From Solibaculum mannosilyticum (lineage in GTDB: Bacteria; Bacillota; Clostridia; Oscillospirales; Acutalibacteraceae): a stretch of 64,000 nt of DNA. Below, one piece after another: positions 38,513 to 49,400 of this stretch. Below the pieces are notes generated by a model. It searched no databases. It was not told where the DNA came from and was given only the letters and a program-made list of their open reading frames with translations. Each line of letters starts with the position of its first letter. The first letter of the stretch is position 1. The stretch spans positions 1,726,501 to 1,790,500 of the forward strand of contig NZ_AP023321.1 of the NCBI RefSeq assembly GCF_015140235.1, read 5' to 3'. The translations under genes were made by a program, and so were the position numbers.

Positions 38513-38612
38513 TTATCATACAAGCATTGCTTCCTTCGGAATCTCTCTTACTAAATTGCCATCGGGATCAAAGCAGTAAATATTATCTTGCCGAACACCT
38601 ACAATCATAACA
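38513..38612 (-). pseudogene. fragment of a family-B immunity gene
   Basis: Read on the minus strand the frame gives DNVMIVGVRQDNIYCFDPDG then NLVREIPKEAMLV and a stop. This matches the centre of the family-B immunity proteins of the RHS array (53235-53918 has NVMIAGARQDNIYCFNPDGD). Only about 30 codons remain, trapped between the ABC exporter stop and the terminator of the M1-like genes, about 5 kb from the array and in the opposite orientation. It is a relic, not a working gene. Confidence 0.75.
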
Positions 38613-38635
38613 TTATCTGCTGCGTGACAAAGGCA

Positions 38636-40456
38636 TTATGCAAACTGGCTATAATATAAATCAGCATAAGCGCCTTTTGCCTTTAACAAGGTTTCATGCG
38701 TCCCTTGCTCAACAATATTTCCGTTTTGCATGAATAGGATCAAATCAGCGTCTATAATAGTTGAAAGCCTGTGAGCGATTACAAAGCTCGTTCTATTCTT
38801 CATCAGGTCTTTCATCGCTTTGCCGATCTCAATTTCTGTTCGTGTATCGACGCTGGAAGTTGCTTCGTCCAAAATGATAACCGCCGGATCGCAAAGAAAA
38901 ACTCTAGCTATGGTTAGAAGCTGCCTCTGACCGATAGATATATTTTCCGCGTCGTTACTTAAAACTGTATCATATCCGTGTGACATAGTGCGTACAAAAA
39001 AATCTACTCTGGCCGCTTTTGCCGCCGCTACAATTTCTTCACGGGTAGCATCCGGCTTGCTGTAAGCGATATTTTCCGCTATCGTGCCGCCAAACAACCA
39101 TGTGTCTTGCAATACCATTCCAAAATTACTTCTCAAATTAGAACGGGTCATATCCTTTATGTTGGTTCCGTCTAAAGTGATTTTTCCGCCGTTTAATTCG
39201 TAAAACCTCATAAGCAGATTGATAAGCGTTGTCTTTCCGGCTCCCGTGCTGCCGACGATTGCAACTTTTTGTCCCGGCTTTACAGAAAAGTTGATATTGT
39301 GCATTAAGATTTTATCAGGCGTGTATCCAAACCGGACATTCTGAAATTCTACAGTTCCTTTCGCCTGATCTACAACAGAGGGTAGAGCAGGTTCCGACGA
39401 AAGTTCTTCCTCGTCCAGCAACTTATAAATTCGTTCCAGAGAGGCTAAAGCAGATTGCATACTATTCACCATGTAGGCTGCTTCCGTAAGCGGCTCCGAA
39501 GCCTGATTTGCATATTGGAAAAATGCCTGAAATACACCAACGGTCAATCTTCCTTCCAACAGCATTTTCCCTGCCAGTACCGCTATCAGCACTTGACCAA
39601 AACGGTTAATCAGGCGGATTACCGGATTGATTGCATTTATCATAAAGTCCGCTTTTTTGGTAGCCTCGGCCAGTTCTTCCGTGGCCTTGTGCATATTTTC
39701 AGAGCTGTTTTCCTCCTGATTAAATGCTTTTATGATAACTCGCCCACTGTATGCTTCTTCCACCTGTGCGGTTACATTGCTTACACACTGTTGCCGTTTC
39801 ATGGCAGATTTCAGCGTTTTTGCAGATACAAAATTAGTAGCTATCAGTGCAATTCCTGTAAATACCAGGAAAACAAGCGTCAATAAAATACTAAAGCGGA
39901 ACATCATAACCAGAGATCCGACAACCATTCCGACGGCTGTAAACAGTTTTAACATTCCTGTTTGCAGGGCTTCCGATGTTTTATCTAAGTCATTCACTGT
40001 CCGGCTAAGAATTGCCCCTGTTTTCGTGCGGTCAAAGAAAGAGAGGGGAAGCCGGTTTAGCTTTTCGCTGATTTCTGTTCGCAGCCGCAGATTAAGGTCT
40101 TCCGCAAAGCTGGACATAAGGAATGATTGAAGCGTGTAAAACAATGCCGTCGCCAGATAGATCAGCAACAAGAAAACAATATCCCGGCCACCCGTCGCCC
40201 ATGTAACTTGAAATGCTGCGCCGGTTGTAATGGTTTCTTTAATGCTGTTCCAAAGCAGATCTACAATATGCGCGCTATACAGAGGAGCAATAATAGAGAG
40301 AAAGGTATAAAGGACTACCGACGCAAGTACAACTGCTAACCGCTTATGCTGCTCGCTCGCGGAACGCCACAACCTTTTTACTGTTTGCCATGCATGGTCC
40401 GGCGTTTCAAAGTCCATTTCATCTGCGAAAATTTCTGCATTGTTGTTCTCACTCAT
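38636..40456 (-). CDS. ABC exporter half-transporter, canonical ATPase subunit
   Basis: A 606-residue fused membrane-ATPase protein with six N-terminal helices and a C-terminal nucleotide-binding domain: Walker A GSTGAGKTT, signature-like NISIGQRQLLTIAR and Walker B VIILDEATSSVD with the catalytic Glu. The signature departs from LSGGQ. Its partner upstream has a canonical signature but Asp in Walker B, the split expected for a heterodimeric exporter with one degenerate site (BmrCD/TM287-288 type). The two genes overlap by 8 bp and are led by a MarR regulator. Drug or peptide export is likely. Confidence 0.92.
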   Translation of the reverse strand: MSENNNAEIFADEMDFETPDHAWQTVKRLWRSASEQHKRLAVVLASVVLYTFLSIIAPLYSAHIVDLLWNSIKETITTGAAFQVTWATGGRDIVFLLLIYLATALFYTLQSFLMSSFAEDLNLRLRTEISEKLNRLPLSFFDRTKTGAILSRTVNDLDKTSEALQTGMLKLFTAVGMVVGSLVMMFRFSILLTLVFLVFTGIALIATNFVSAKTLKSAMKRQQCVSNVTAQVEEAYSGRVIIKAFNQEENSSENMHKATEELAEATKKADFMINAINPVIRLINRFGQVLIAVLAGKMLLEGRLTVGVFQAFFQYANQASEPLTEAAYMVNSMQSALASLERIYKLLDEEELSSEPALPSVVDQAKGTVEFQNVRFGYTPDKILMHNINFSVKPGQKVAIVGSTGAGKTTLINLLMRFYELNGGKITLDGTNIKDMTRSNLRSNFGMVLQDTWLFGGTIAENIAYSKPDATREEIVAAAKAARVDFFVRTMSHGYDTVLSNDAENISIGQRQLLTIARVFLCDPAVIILDEATSSVDTRTEIEIGKAMKDLMKNRTSFVIAHRLSTIIDADLILFMQNGNIVEQGTHETLLKAKGAYADLYYSQFA

Positions 40457-42182
40457 GGTTTACATCCCCTTTCATTTGAGATTTTGCAATGTCCTGATAG
40501 ACGGGGCAAGTCTGCATTAAGAAATCATGGCTGCCAATCCCAACAACCCGTCCTTCTTCCAAAACAATAATCTGCTCTGCATTCATAATTGTGCTGATCC
40601 GCTGGGCGATAATCAGCACCGCCGCGTCTTTTACTTCATCTGCAAGGGCTTTCCGTAACGCTGCGTCAGTCTTAAAGTCCAAAGCGGAAAAGCTATCGTC
40701 AAAAATATAAAGATCAGCTTTCTTTGCCAACGCCCTCGCAATCGAAAGACGCTGTTTTTGCCCGCCTGAAAAGTTTGTGCCGCCCTGTGATACGCGGGAG
40801 TAAAGGCCATCGGGGAGATCATAAACAAATTCGGATTGTGCAACCGATAAAGCATGTTTCATCTGTAGTTCTGTTGCCCGGTCATTTCCGTGCCGTAGAT
40901 TATCGGCAATCGTACCGGAAAACAGCCATGTCTTTTGCGGCACATAAGAAATGTGATCCCTTAATTCCTTCTGCGTCATGTTCCGAATGTCCTTGCCATT
41001 CAGAAGGACAGAACCGGAAGTAACATCGTGAAACCGTAAAATCAATTTTGCAATCGTAGATTTCCCGCTGCCAGTGCTGCCGATAATCGCAGTCGTTTCC
41101 CCTCTTTTGCAAGTAAAATCCAAGTTCTCTAAGGTGTTCTCGTCTGCGTCTGCGAAGCGGAAACCTGCGTTATTGAACCGTATCACGTCTTTTATTTGTT
41201 TTGGGCTATTGTCAACAGACGCAATCCCATCTTGAATCTCCGGCGTAAGATGCAGTACATCTGAAATTCTCCGAACACAAATCATAGCACGGGGTATTAA
41301 AATCATCACCATTTGGGCCATAATGATGTAAAAAAGGATCATCATAGCATATTGTGTCAGGGCGGTAATATCGCCAATTTCCATAAATCCCGCGCCGATC
41401 CGGTTCCCGCCCAGCCAAAGAATGACGACAATTATCAGATTGATTGCAAACAGGGCAATACTCTCTAAGCCAGCGAACAGACGGTTTGCGCTGATTGCTG
41501 CCTCCGCGTAATCCTCAAAAGATTTCCTCATGCGCTTTTCTTCATACTTTTCTTTGTTAAAAGCGCGGATAACACGAACACCCGTAACATTTTCCCGAAG
41601 AACAATATTCATCCGATCAAGAAATTTTTGCAGCTTGTCAAAAATCCACGAGGCTTTTCGAGTGACAAAGATTGCCAGAAGCAAAATGAAAACGGTCGCC
41701 CCCACCAGCAGGAAGCCCATCATGGTATCAATCGAAAACGCCATAACAATTCCCATAATACAGACTGCGGGAACAGGCAGTACCATTTGGATAAACCATA
41801 CAACGCCCTGTTGAACGACATTTACATCGTTCAGTGTGCGGGTAATCATAGAGCCGGTTCCAAACTGTTCAAAGTCATAAGAGGAAAAGGCAAGCGACTT
41901 GTCATAAAGTGCGTTCCGCATATCCCGACCAATTTTAGAAGAAAGGTCTGCGGCAAAATAGCTCCCCAGCAGTGCTCCCAAGCTGGTAATGACGGTTACG
42001 ATTAGCATAAGTATTCCGCTGCGGATCAGATAATCCATATTTTCACCGTTTATACCAGCGTTTATCATATCCGCTGTGATGGTCGGAATTAACAAGCCGC
42101 CCGCAACATCTAAAAACATAACAAGTAATGTAACAAAGCTTAGCCATTTATACGGTTTTATGAACCGCATAATTGTTTTCAT
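40449..42182 (-). CDS. ABC exporter half-transporter, degenerate-site subunit
   Basis: A 577-residue half-transporter with six membrane helices, Walker A GSTGSGKST, signature FSGGQKQRLSIARAL and Walker B YIFDDSFSALD. The catalytic Glu is replaced by Asp. I chose the ATG at 42182, behind AGGAGGG; an upstream ATG adds 16 codons without a ribosome site. It partners the next gene as a heterodimer. It begins 45 bp after the MarR gene. Confidence 0.92.
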   Translation of the reverse strand: MKTIMRFIKPYKWLSFVTLLVMFLDVAGGLLIPTITADMINAGINGENMDYLIRSGILMLIVTVITSLGALLGSYFAADLSSKIGRDMRNALYDKSLAFSSYDFEQFGTGSMITRTLNDVNVVQQGVVWFIQMVLPVPAVCIMGIVMAFSIDTMMGFLLVGATVFILLLAIFVTRKASWIFDKLQKFLDRMNIVLRENVTGVRVIRAFNKEKYEEKRMRKSFEDYAEAAISANRLFAGLESIALFAINLIIVVILWLGGNRIGAGFMEIGDITALTQYAMMILFYIIMAQMVMILIPRAMICVRRISDVLHLTPEIQDGIASVDNSPKQIKDVIRFNNAGFRFADADENTLENLDFTCKRGETTAIIGSTGSGKSTIAKLILRFHDVTSGSVLLNGKDIRNMTQKELRDHISYVPQKTWLFSGTIADNLRHGNDRATELQMKHALSVAQSEFVYDLPDGLYSRVSQGGTNFSGGQKQRLSIARALAKKADLYIFDDSFSALDFKTDAALRKALADEVKDAAVLIIAQRISTIMNAEQIIVLEEGRVVGIGSHDFLMQTCPVYQDIAKSQMKGDVNHE

Positions 42183-42226
42183 TCTGTATTCCCTCCTAAA
42201 TATGATAATCTTATCGGAAAATACAA

Positions 42227-42664
42227 TCAAAGCTCATTTAATTTTGTCCTCAAACTTTCCATATAAATATTTGCCAAACGCAAAAGTTCCTTTTGTTCTT
42301 CCTGTTTCAGAGCGGTAAAGGCCGCATTTTCTTTTTGGACTACTGGCACAATATACTTTTCGACAAACTGTTTTCCAGCCTCGGTTAAAAAAATATGCTT
42401 ATCCCGGCCAACTCCCTGTTTGAGATAAATATATCCTTCCTGTACCAGCTTCCGAATAGAAGAATTAACTGTCTGTTTATTTGCAAAAAATTCATAGCAA
42501 ATATCCTTTTGCAGACAGCCGTCACCTAAATCGTAGAGAGTATAAAAGATAGAAAAGGCACTGTCTGAAATCCCCATCTTTGAAGCTACTTTGTGGTATA
42601 GTTCGTTGCACTCTTTGTTGATCTTGTTAAAGTCCATCAACAGTTCGTTTAGTTTTTCCTGCAC
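42227..42664 (-). CDS. MarR-family repressor of the ABC exporter
   Basis: A 145-residue winged-helix regulator starting with GTG behind AAGGGAGG. The DNA-binding part is CYEFFANKQTVNSSIRKLVQ and the wing VGRDKHIFLTEAG. It is the first gene of the exporter operon. Two copies of a perfect AGTATG-4-CATACT palindrome lie in and after its promoter, so it very probably represses its own operon until a drug-like ligand binds. Confidence 0.92.
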   Translation of the reverse strand: MQEKLNELLMDFNKINKECNELYHKVASKMGISDSAFSIFYTLYDLGDGCLQKDICYEFFANKQTVNSSIRKLVQEGYIYLKQGVGRDKHIFLTEAGKQFVEKYIVPVVQKENAAFTALKQEEQKELLRLANIYMESLRTKLNEL

Positions 42665-42679
42665 GGTCTTACCTCCCTT

Positions 42680-42735
42680 AGTATGTTTTCATACTCGAAT
42701 AACAGGATTATAGTATGAAATCATACTCATGTCAA
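42680..42735 (-). promoter_or_regulatory. MarR-controlled consensus promoter with two operators
   Basis: Minus strand TTGACA (42735-42730), 17 bp, TATAAT (42712-42707). One palindrome (42712-42727, AGTATGATTTCATACT on the minus strand) fills the spacer and a second (42680-42695) lies between the start point and ribosome site. A half-site TCATACT is at about 42744-42750. Confidence 0.8.
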
Positions 42736-42840
42736 GGACATTTTCATACTTATTTGTAAATATTCTTTGAAAAACAAAAAAGACGGGGCGTAGTAGTCTT
42801 TTAACTGCCGCAACTCGACTTCCATCCAGGAAACGGTAAC

Positions 42841-42892
42841 AACAAGACAGGTCAGCTTAGTGATCTACTAAGCTGACCTGTCTTGTTTTCGG
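42841..42892 (+). terminator. 21-bp perfect hairpin
   Basis: 42841-42861 and 42867-42887 are perfect inverted repeats around a 5-nt loop (arm ends CTGACCTGTCTTGTT), followed by TTC. The U-run is short. It may end the relic or an upstream transcript. Confidence 0.55.
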
Positions 42893-42898
42893 ATAACA

Positions 42899-43063
42899 GT
42901 TAGGTACCGTTGAGGAAACCACAACGCGCACAAACCTTCGGCTGGAAAATGAAATCGGTTCCACAGTGCAGCTGCTCCTTGAGAACCAGGTGACTAACAA
43001 TTTCAAACTGGATAAGTTGCCACCCATGGAAGAGAAGCTGGACGATCTCCGATCCCCTATATA
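42899..43063 (+). pseudogene. relic of a coiled-coil protein 3' region
   Basis: The plus frame reads TVEETTTRTNLRLENEIGST, then QLLLENQVTNNFKLDKL, ending in TAG at about 43061-43063. The heptad-like pattern resembles the C-terminal coiled coil of small Clostridia proteins often found in mobile regions. There is no start codon or ribosome site, and a hairpin stands directly before it. Confidence 0.35.
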
Positions 43064-43337
43064 GGTTATTGAAGGTGTTGTCACTGGCCACCAGTAAGAC
43101 GATTAAAATATTTCCTTTGAAAGCCGGCGATCTTCTTTTGATTTACAATTTATTAATAAATAATTCAATAAATATTGATAACCCATCTTTTATATGATAA
43201 TATTCAATAGATAATATTTTTATTTTTGAAATATATTGTAATTATTAAGCCGAGCAGAAAGAGATATTCAACAATAAAATTAACTAAATACCTAAAATTT
43301 AGATATATTGACGCATAGGACTATTTCGGTACAGGCT

Positions 43338-43366
43338 AAAGACTCAGCTGGATGCTGAGTCCTTTT
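43338..43366 (+). terminator. terminator before the RHS gene
   Basis: GACTCAGC, loop TGGAT, GCTGAGTC followed by CTTTTTC. Confidence 0.65.
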
Positions 43367-43489
43367 TCAACCATCTATTGCAATAGGGGGTACTGGCAAT
43401 GATGATATAAAAATTATGCTTAAAAATGGTGTGGGATGACCGATCGAGGAGAAAAAACTTACATTGGATTTGTATGAGGAGGTAGAACA

Positions 43490-46400
43490 ATGAAAATCAA
43501 CAAATGGATCCGATCTGTGGCTTTGACATTGGCGTTCCTGCTTGCGGCGCAGGTTTCGCCGATCCAACCTTTTGCCCAAGAGGCTGCGGCAAATATCCAA
43601 GCATTGCAGCAACAGCATCAGTTTTGGGAGGAACAGCCCGAAACATCTCCTTCGGAGATTTCACCACAGGATATCGTGGGTGAGATCGTAGAGAAACGGG
43701 AACCCAATGTCAAACATTTCTTATTGGAGAGCGGCCAAATTATCGCCGCAACCTATCCTCAAACAGTGCATGAACTGGTAGATGGCCAGTGGCAGGAAAT
43801 CGACAACTCCCTTGAGAAAGAACCTCTCACCAGATCCAGCAACGGGGATCAGGAAATTTCCAACCAGGCAGCTGGATTCCGGGTATCCTTTTCCGAGGGG
43901 GAAGGAAATAAACTGATTGAGCTTCAAAAGGAATCCTCCAGCATCTCTTGGAACCTTCAGGACGCAGGACAAAAGAATTTGACCATTTCACAGCCGGACG
44001 GTACGGAGCCATCCAATCCATTTGCGGTAAAAGATGTAAAGTCCTCCGGTACTTATCAAGATATTTTACCGGGGACAGATATTGAGTATATCCTCAACGG
44101 GACCACCATCAAGGAAAACATTGTCGTTGAGAACCTTTCCAGCATTCGCAGCTACCAGTTTGACCTAGAGTGTCAGAACGCCAGCGCCGTCTTAAATGAA
44201 GATAAAAGCATTACTTTCTTAGATGGACAGGGAAACATCATTTTTTCCATGCAGGCTCCTGTTATGTACGACGCTGTGGGAGAATACAGCGACGCAGTTG
44301 AGGTAAAGCTTACCCCATCGGAAAACGGCTATCGCTACGAACTCATTCCGGATGGTGGATGGATGTCCGAACCGGAGCGCGTCTATCCCATCACCATCGA
44401 TCCCACCGTGGAAACAGAACAAGATACCAAAGGTGTACAATCTACTTATATCAAAGAGAGTATGCCCACCACAAAACTTCGCAATGAAGCTCGTATTTGG
44501 GTGGGGTCAGCCAGCGCTAAGATTCCGGCTGCCTGCCGTGCTCTTATTAAAGTTACTCTTCCCACATTAACACCTGCCGATTTTGTCACATCCACCTATT
44601 TACAACTGACCCCCATCGCTACCCACTATTTAGGCTGGAACAGCGACGGCATTGAAAACTACTATTTCACCGCCCACCGTGTTACAAGCGACTGGGATCC
44701 TTCTACCGTCACCTGGAACACACAGCCTGAATTTGATCCCAGTGTTGTGGACTACAAAATGGCACGTATCAACAACTACGACTATAATTTTAACATCACT
44801 GAGATCGCTAAAGAATGGTACAATACAGGCGTCAACACCGGATTGGAATTGCAGCTCAATCAGGAAGAAGGATTCTGTTTCTTTGGCGAATTCGGAGCTG
44901 ATTCCACTATGAATGATGATCCTGAGAGCTATCCTATTTTATATATCACATACATGAATACCGCCGGCATGGAAAACTTCTGGACCTATCAAACTACTAG
45001 CGCCGGAGAAGCAGGTTCCGCCTTTGTCCAGAACCATACCGGTCACCTTACCTATGCTCATGATGATTTGGGCTTAGGTGGAAACATTATGCCGGTTGCC
45101 ATCAGCCATGTATACAATTCCACTTATAAAGACGAAAATATAGGTTACGGCCTCGGTTGGCAGACCAATTACGACCAGACTATTAAACTCGAAACTATTG
45201 GGGATCGGAAATACTATATCTATCGGGATTCCGACGGAACCAAACATTCCTTTGATGCAACGGAATCAAAAGATGAATATGAAGATAGCTCCGGCTTGGA
45301 ACTCAAATTAAAAATCGACACGGGCAGCAGCGACGCCCGTTATGTTATCACGGATCAAGACGACAACAAACTGAATTTTGATCAAAACGGCGCCTTAAAA
45401 ACGGTATGCAATGCTAGGGATCAAAAAATCACCATAAGCCGCGATTCCGCAGGAAAAATCCAAAGCATTGCCGACGGTACCAACCGCATCTTCACATTTG
45501 CCTACGATGGTGGAAATCTTTCCTCCATCACGACCCCCGATGGTCGTCAGCAACGTATGAGCTACACCGATAACCAATTGACCGGCATCGGCTATGATGA
45601 TACCACCTCAAACGACGACTCAAAATTCACCTACGGCGAGCATGGCCTTATATCTGCCCAATCCCGGTTTGGCGACCGGGTGGATATGACCTACAATGCC
45701 AATGGCAACGTCATTTTGTTGGAAGGAAGCTATGTCAACGAAGGGACGGCAAATAAGTTCTCCCAGCTCACCTTTGATTATTCTATCAAGGAAACTAAGG
45801 TAACCGATCACAAGGGACGGAAAAGCACCTATCAGTTTAATGAATTCGGCAATACCAAATGTATCTACAACGACGAAGGACAGGCTCAATTTTACAAATA
45901 TTATGCGCCTAACGATATCAACCCAGATGGAAATGGTGAGCCTTATGGCCAAAACAGGATGGAAATGGCATCCGATATGCAAAAGGTCTCTTGCAATCTT
46001 TTGCAAAACAACAGCTTTGAAGAGGACGGGCATTGGAATGGAGGAAACTTCTCTACAGAAGATGCTTATGAAGGCAAGCGTTCTTATTGTCTGACAGGCA
46101 GTGACAGCGGAGAAGTAACCGCCGTCCAATATCTGGAGCTCAACAAAGGTGATACATACGTTTTTTCCTCCTATGTGAAAAATGAAGAGGGGGATGGCGA
46201 ATCCTCTACTGCCGGCCTCTCAATGGAATATAAAAATGCATCGGGAGCAATCGTATCTTCTCCCATTTCTACTGTAGAAAAAGGAAACGGATGGCAGCGC
46301 ATCTCGGCTACCATCACCCTTCCCTCCGACGCATCTGGACGTATGGTTAACCTGGTCCTCCACAAGCGAGGAACGGGCAATGCCTATTTTGACTGTGTCC

Positions 46401-49400
46401 AAGTGGAAGAGGGGTCTGTGCCCAACCGATTTAATTTAATCGAAAATCCTGACTTTTATCATTACACTGGTGGAACCCCCTGGCATTGGGACAACTCCCA
46501 TGGATATGGCATGGGCTGGATGGACGGCCAGATGGAAATGGGAATGACGGGCAACTGCTATTGTATGGAAGGCACCCCGAATTTAGATTGCCAGGCCTAT
46601 GATACTGTTTACGTCAAAGGCGAGGAGGGCACCACTCTCAACTATGGCGGATGGATTTTAGCCGATTCCGCCCCGGAGTTGCATGGCGAGGCGGCTGAAC
46701 TCAACGATATCACCTGCTTGGTGCGCATCGAGCTCTACAGCGGCGACAGTAAAGTTCAATCCCAGGAAGTCGACGCCAACACCTTCTGTGACGAATGGCA
46801 GTTTGTGGGCGATACCATCATAGCCAAACAGTCTTTCGACAGCGTTAAAGTGATTTTTGAGTACAAAAACAACGTCAACCGTATTTACATCGACGGAGCC
46901 TTTTTGTACAAGGACTACTTTGGTCAAAGCTACCGCTACGACGAGGATGGAAACGTCATCTCCACCACCGCTTACGACAAACAGGAATCCACTTTTGAGT
47001 ACGATACCGACAACGACATGGTCAAAAGCACGGATCCCAAAGGCGCTTCTTATACCTATCAGTACAATGACTACCATCAGCCTGAAGTCGCTACCTCAGC
47101 GGAAGGCATCGATTATTCCTACTACTACGATCAAAACGGCAACATTGCCCAGTCGCAAAAGACTTCCAGAACTTCCAATACAACCGGGTCAGCTGTTTAT
47201 ACCGAGGATGGGCAGTATCTGACGTCCCAGTCCGACGTATTTGGGAATACCGTCAGCTATACTTACAATGACGATGGTACTGTCCACACCGTCACCGATG
47301 CCAAAGGCGTTGTTACTACTTATACCTATGATGATTTAAAACGCGTCATCCGTGTAGAAACCACAAACGGTGACGAGTCTCTAGACAACCAATATGGTTA
47401 TACTGGCGACAAAATGACCAGTGTCACCCACAACGGGTTCCAATATCTCTTTGACTACGACTCTATGGGACGAATTTCCGCCACCTATGTGGCCAGTGAA
47501 AATGGGGAAAAACGGCTCCTCTCCGGCAATACTTATGTTCCCGCTACCAATGGGGTCGCCAGTGGATTGGTGAAAAGCCTCACCTATGGCAATGGAGCCA
47601 TTAAGTCCTATACATACGATCGTCAAGACCGCGTAATAGGGGTACGCTACGATGGAGATCAGAAAGACCGCTATACTTACGAGTACAATAGCGAAGGTCT
47701 CCTCCATTCCCAAACCGATACACAAAACAACGTCACTGTCCGATACGAATATGACTTAAGCAAACGTCTGTCTAAGATCCATTTTGGATCGGAGTACACG
47801 TTGCAATATCACTACGATATTAACAACAACCTGGTTAAAGTGGAAGAGATTTACGGAAGCACGACGCAGAACACCCGTTACCTCTACAACCAGGACGACC
47901 TTGTCACCCAGGTCATGACGGCAGGCGGCGGCTATATAGATTACGATTACAGCTACGACCGTCGTAAAAATCTCTACACCAAAGAAAACCTGACCAGCAA
48001 TGCCGACACCTACGGCTTTACCGGTCCAGAAGGTTCCATTACCATGGAAAACAGTTTCGCAGTTGCCCCTGTCAAGAATCAGCCTACGGCTACTTTAACC
48101 AAGTCCTCGGAAGAGGACAGTATTACAAACTATGGATCGCTTCATACCACCGTCCCCCGTCCGGGCGAACAGTACACCATTTCCTTCTGGTATCAAGCTC
48201 AACCGGGGACAGCCGGCACATTGCGTATGCAAGCTTTCGGTGAAAATGGTTCAGGAGAACAGGTTCCCCTTTCCGACTATGCTGCACTGGAACTTAACGG
48301 TCAGAATGCCGATGGACAATACCGGTACTTTGAAACCTGCATCGAGTTGGAAGATCCTCTATATGAATCTGTCCAATGGGTCTCCCCTACCATACAATGG
48401 GTTGGCGGAACCGGTACTATTTCGCTCAATGCTGTTACCTTTACCAATGTCTATGAAGATATTTGGGTGCCGGAGGGCCTTTCCAATACCGATACAAATA
48501 ACGGCGGTCTCGCTACTATTGTAGACAGTTCCTCTGTAAATGCCCCAGTGCCCTATGATAACACCGCCAAATGGGAAAAAACAGGTTCGGGCAGACAATG
48601 GCACGGCACTTATGACGCTTTCCGGACAAGCGTCCCACAGCCAAACGAAGTGTGGGAATTATCCTTTTATGCCAAGTTGGATAGCGATGCCGCCGGTACC
48701 ACTATGCGTTTTCAATTCAATGGCCATGACAACATTGGTTCTCTGTGGGCATCCAAATCCACTTGGGAAGACATTCAACTACATGCAGACGATCAATGGC
48801 ATCGGTATTCGGTCCAAGTAACCATGGACGAGGATCTTTACAACGAAGGTACCTCTTACATCATCCCTTATCTTTTCTGGGATTCTTCCGATCAGGCAGC
48901 TACATTGTATCTCAACGGTGTCAGTCTGCATCGGGTGGACAACGTATGGACAAAAAATCAGAAAGGTAATTTCCAGGAAGATTATACGGCGGAAAATATC
49001 GCTAGTCCACAAATCAATCAAATCGACAGCTCTGATTCACCTGTGGAAACCGACCCAACCACTTCTATCTCTGCTCCGGATGGACAGACCAAAACAGCAG
49101 CTATCCGCGTCATTGACGGCATGCTCGGGGGACAAACTTGGACCATGTCCTTCTGGGCAAAGTCTACGGATGATAATCCCGATCATCCGTCTGTTCCCAT
49201 GGAATTTGATATTCGCAGCAATGACTTATTTGGATCCATCTCCACATTAGAAAATGTTTCTAGAATCTCGGTGCCCAATGATTCCAAGTGGCATTTTTAT
49301 ACCATGACGGCCACCATCGATGAGGCATTCGGCGCTGACTTCACAGAAAACGGCCTAAGAGCCTGGATCAAAACTTCCATTGCCCAGCAAGGGACTTTGC

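Larger units (their letters stand above)
42665..43489. other. gap between the MarR gene and the RHS gene
   Basis: Contains the MarR promoter and operators, a 21-bp hairpin, a gene relic, AT-rich sequence and a terminator hairpin at 43338-43366. I could not find a convincing promoter for the RHS gene, although a strong ribosome site (GAGGAGGT) precedes it. Confidence 0.5.
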
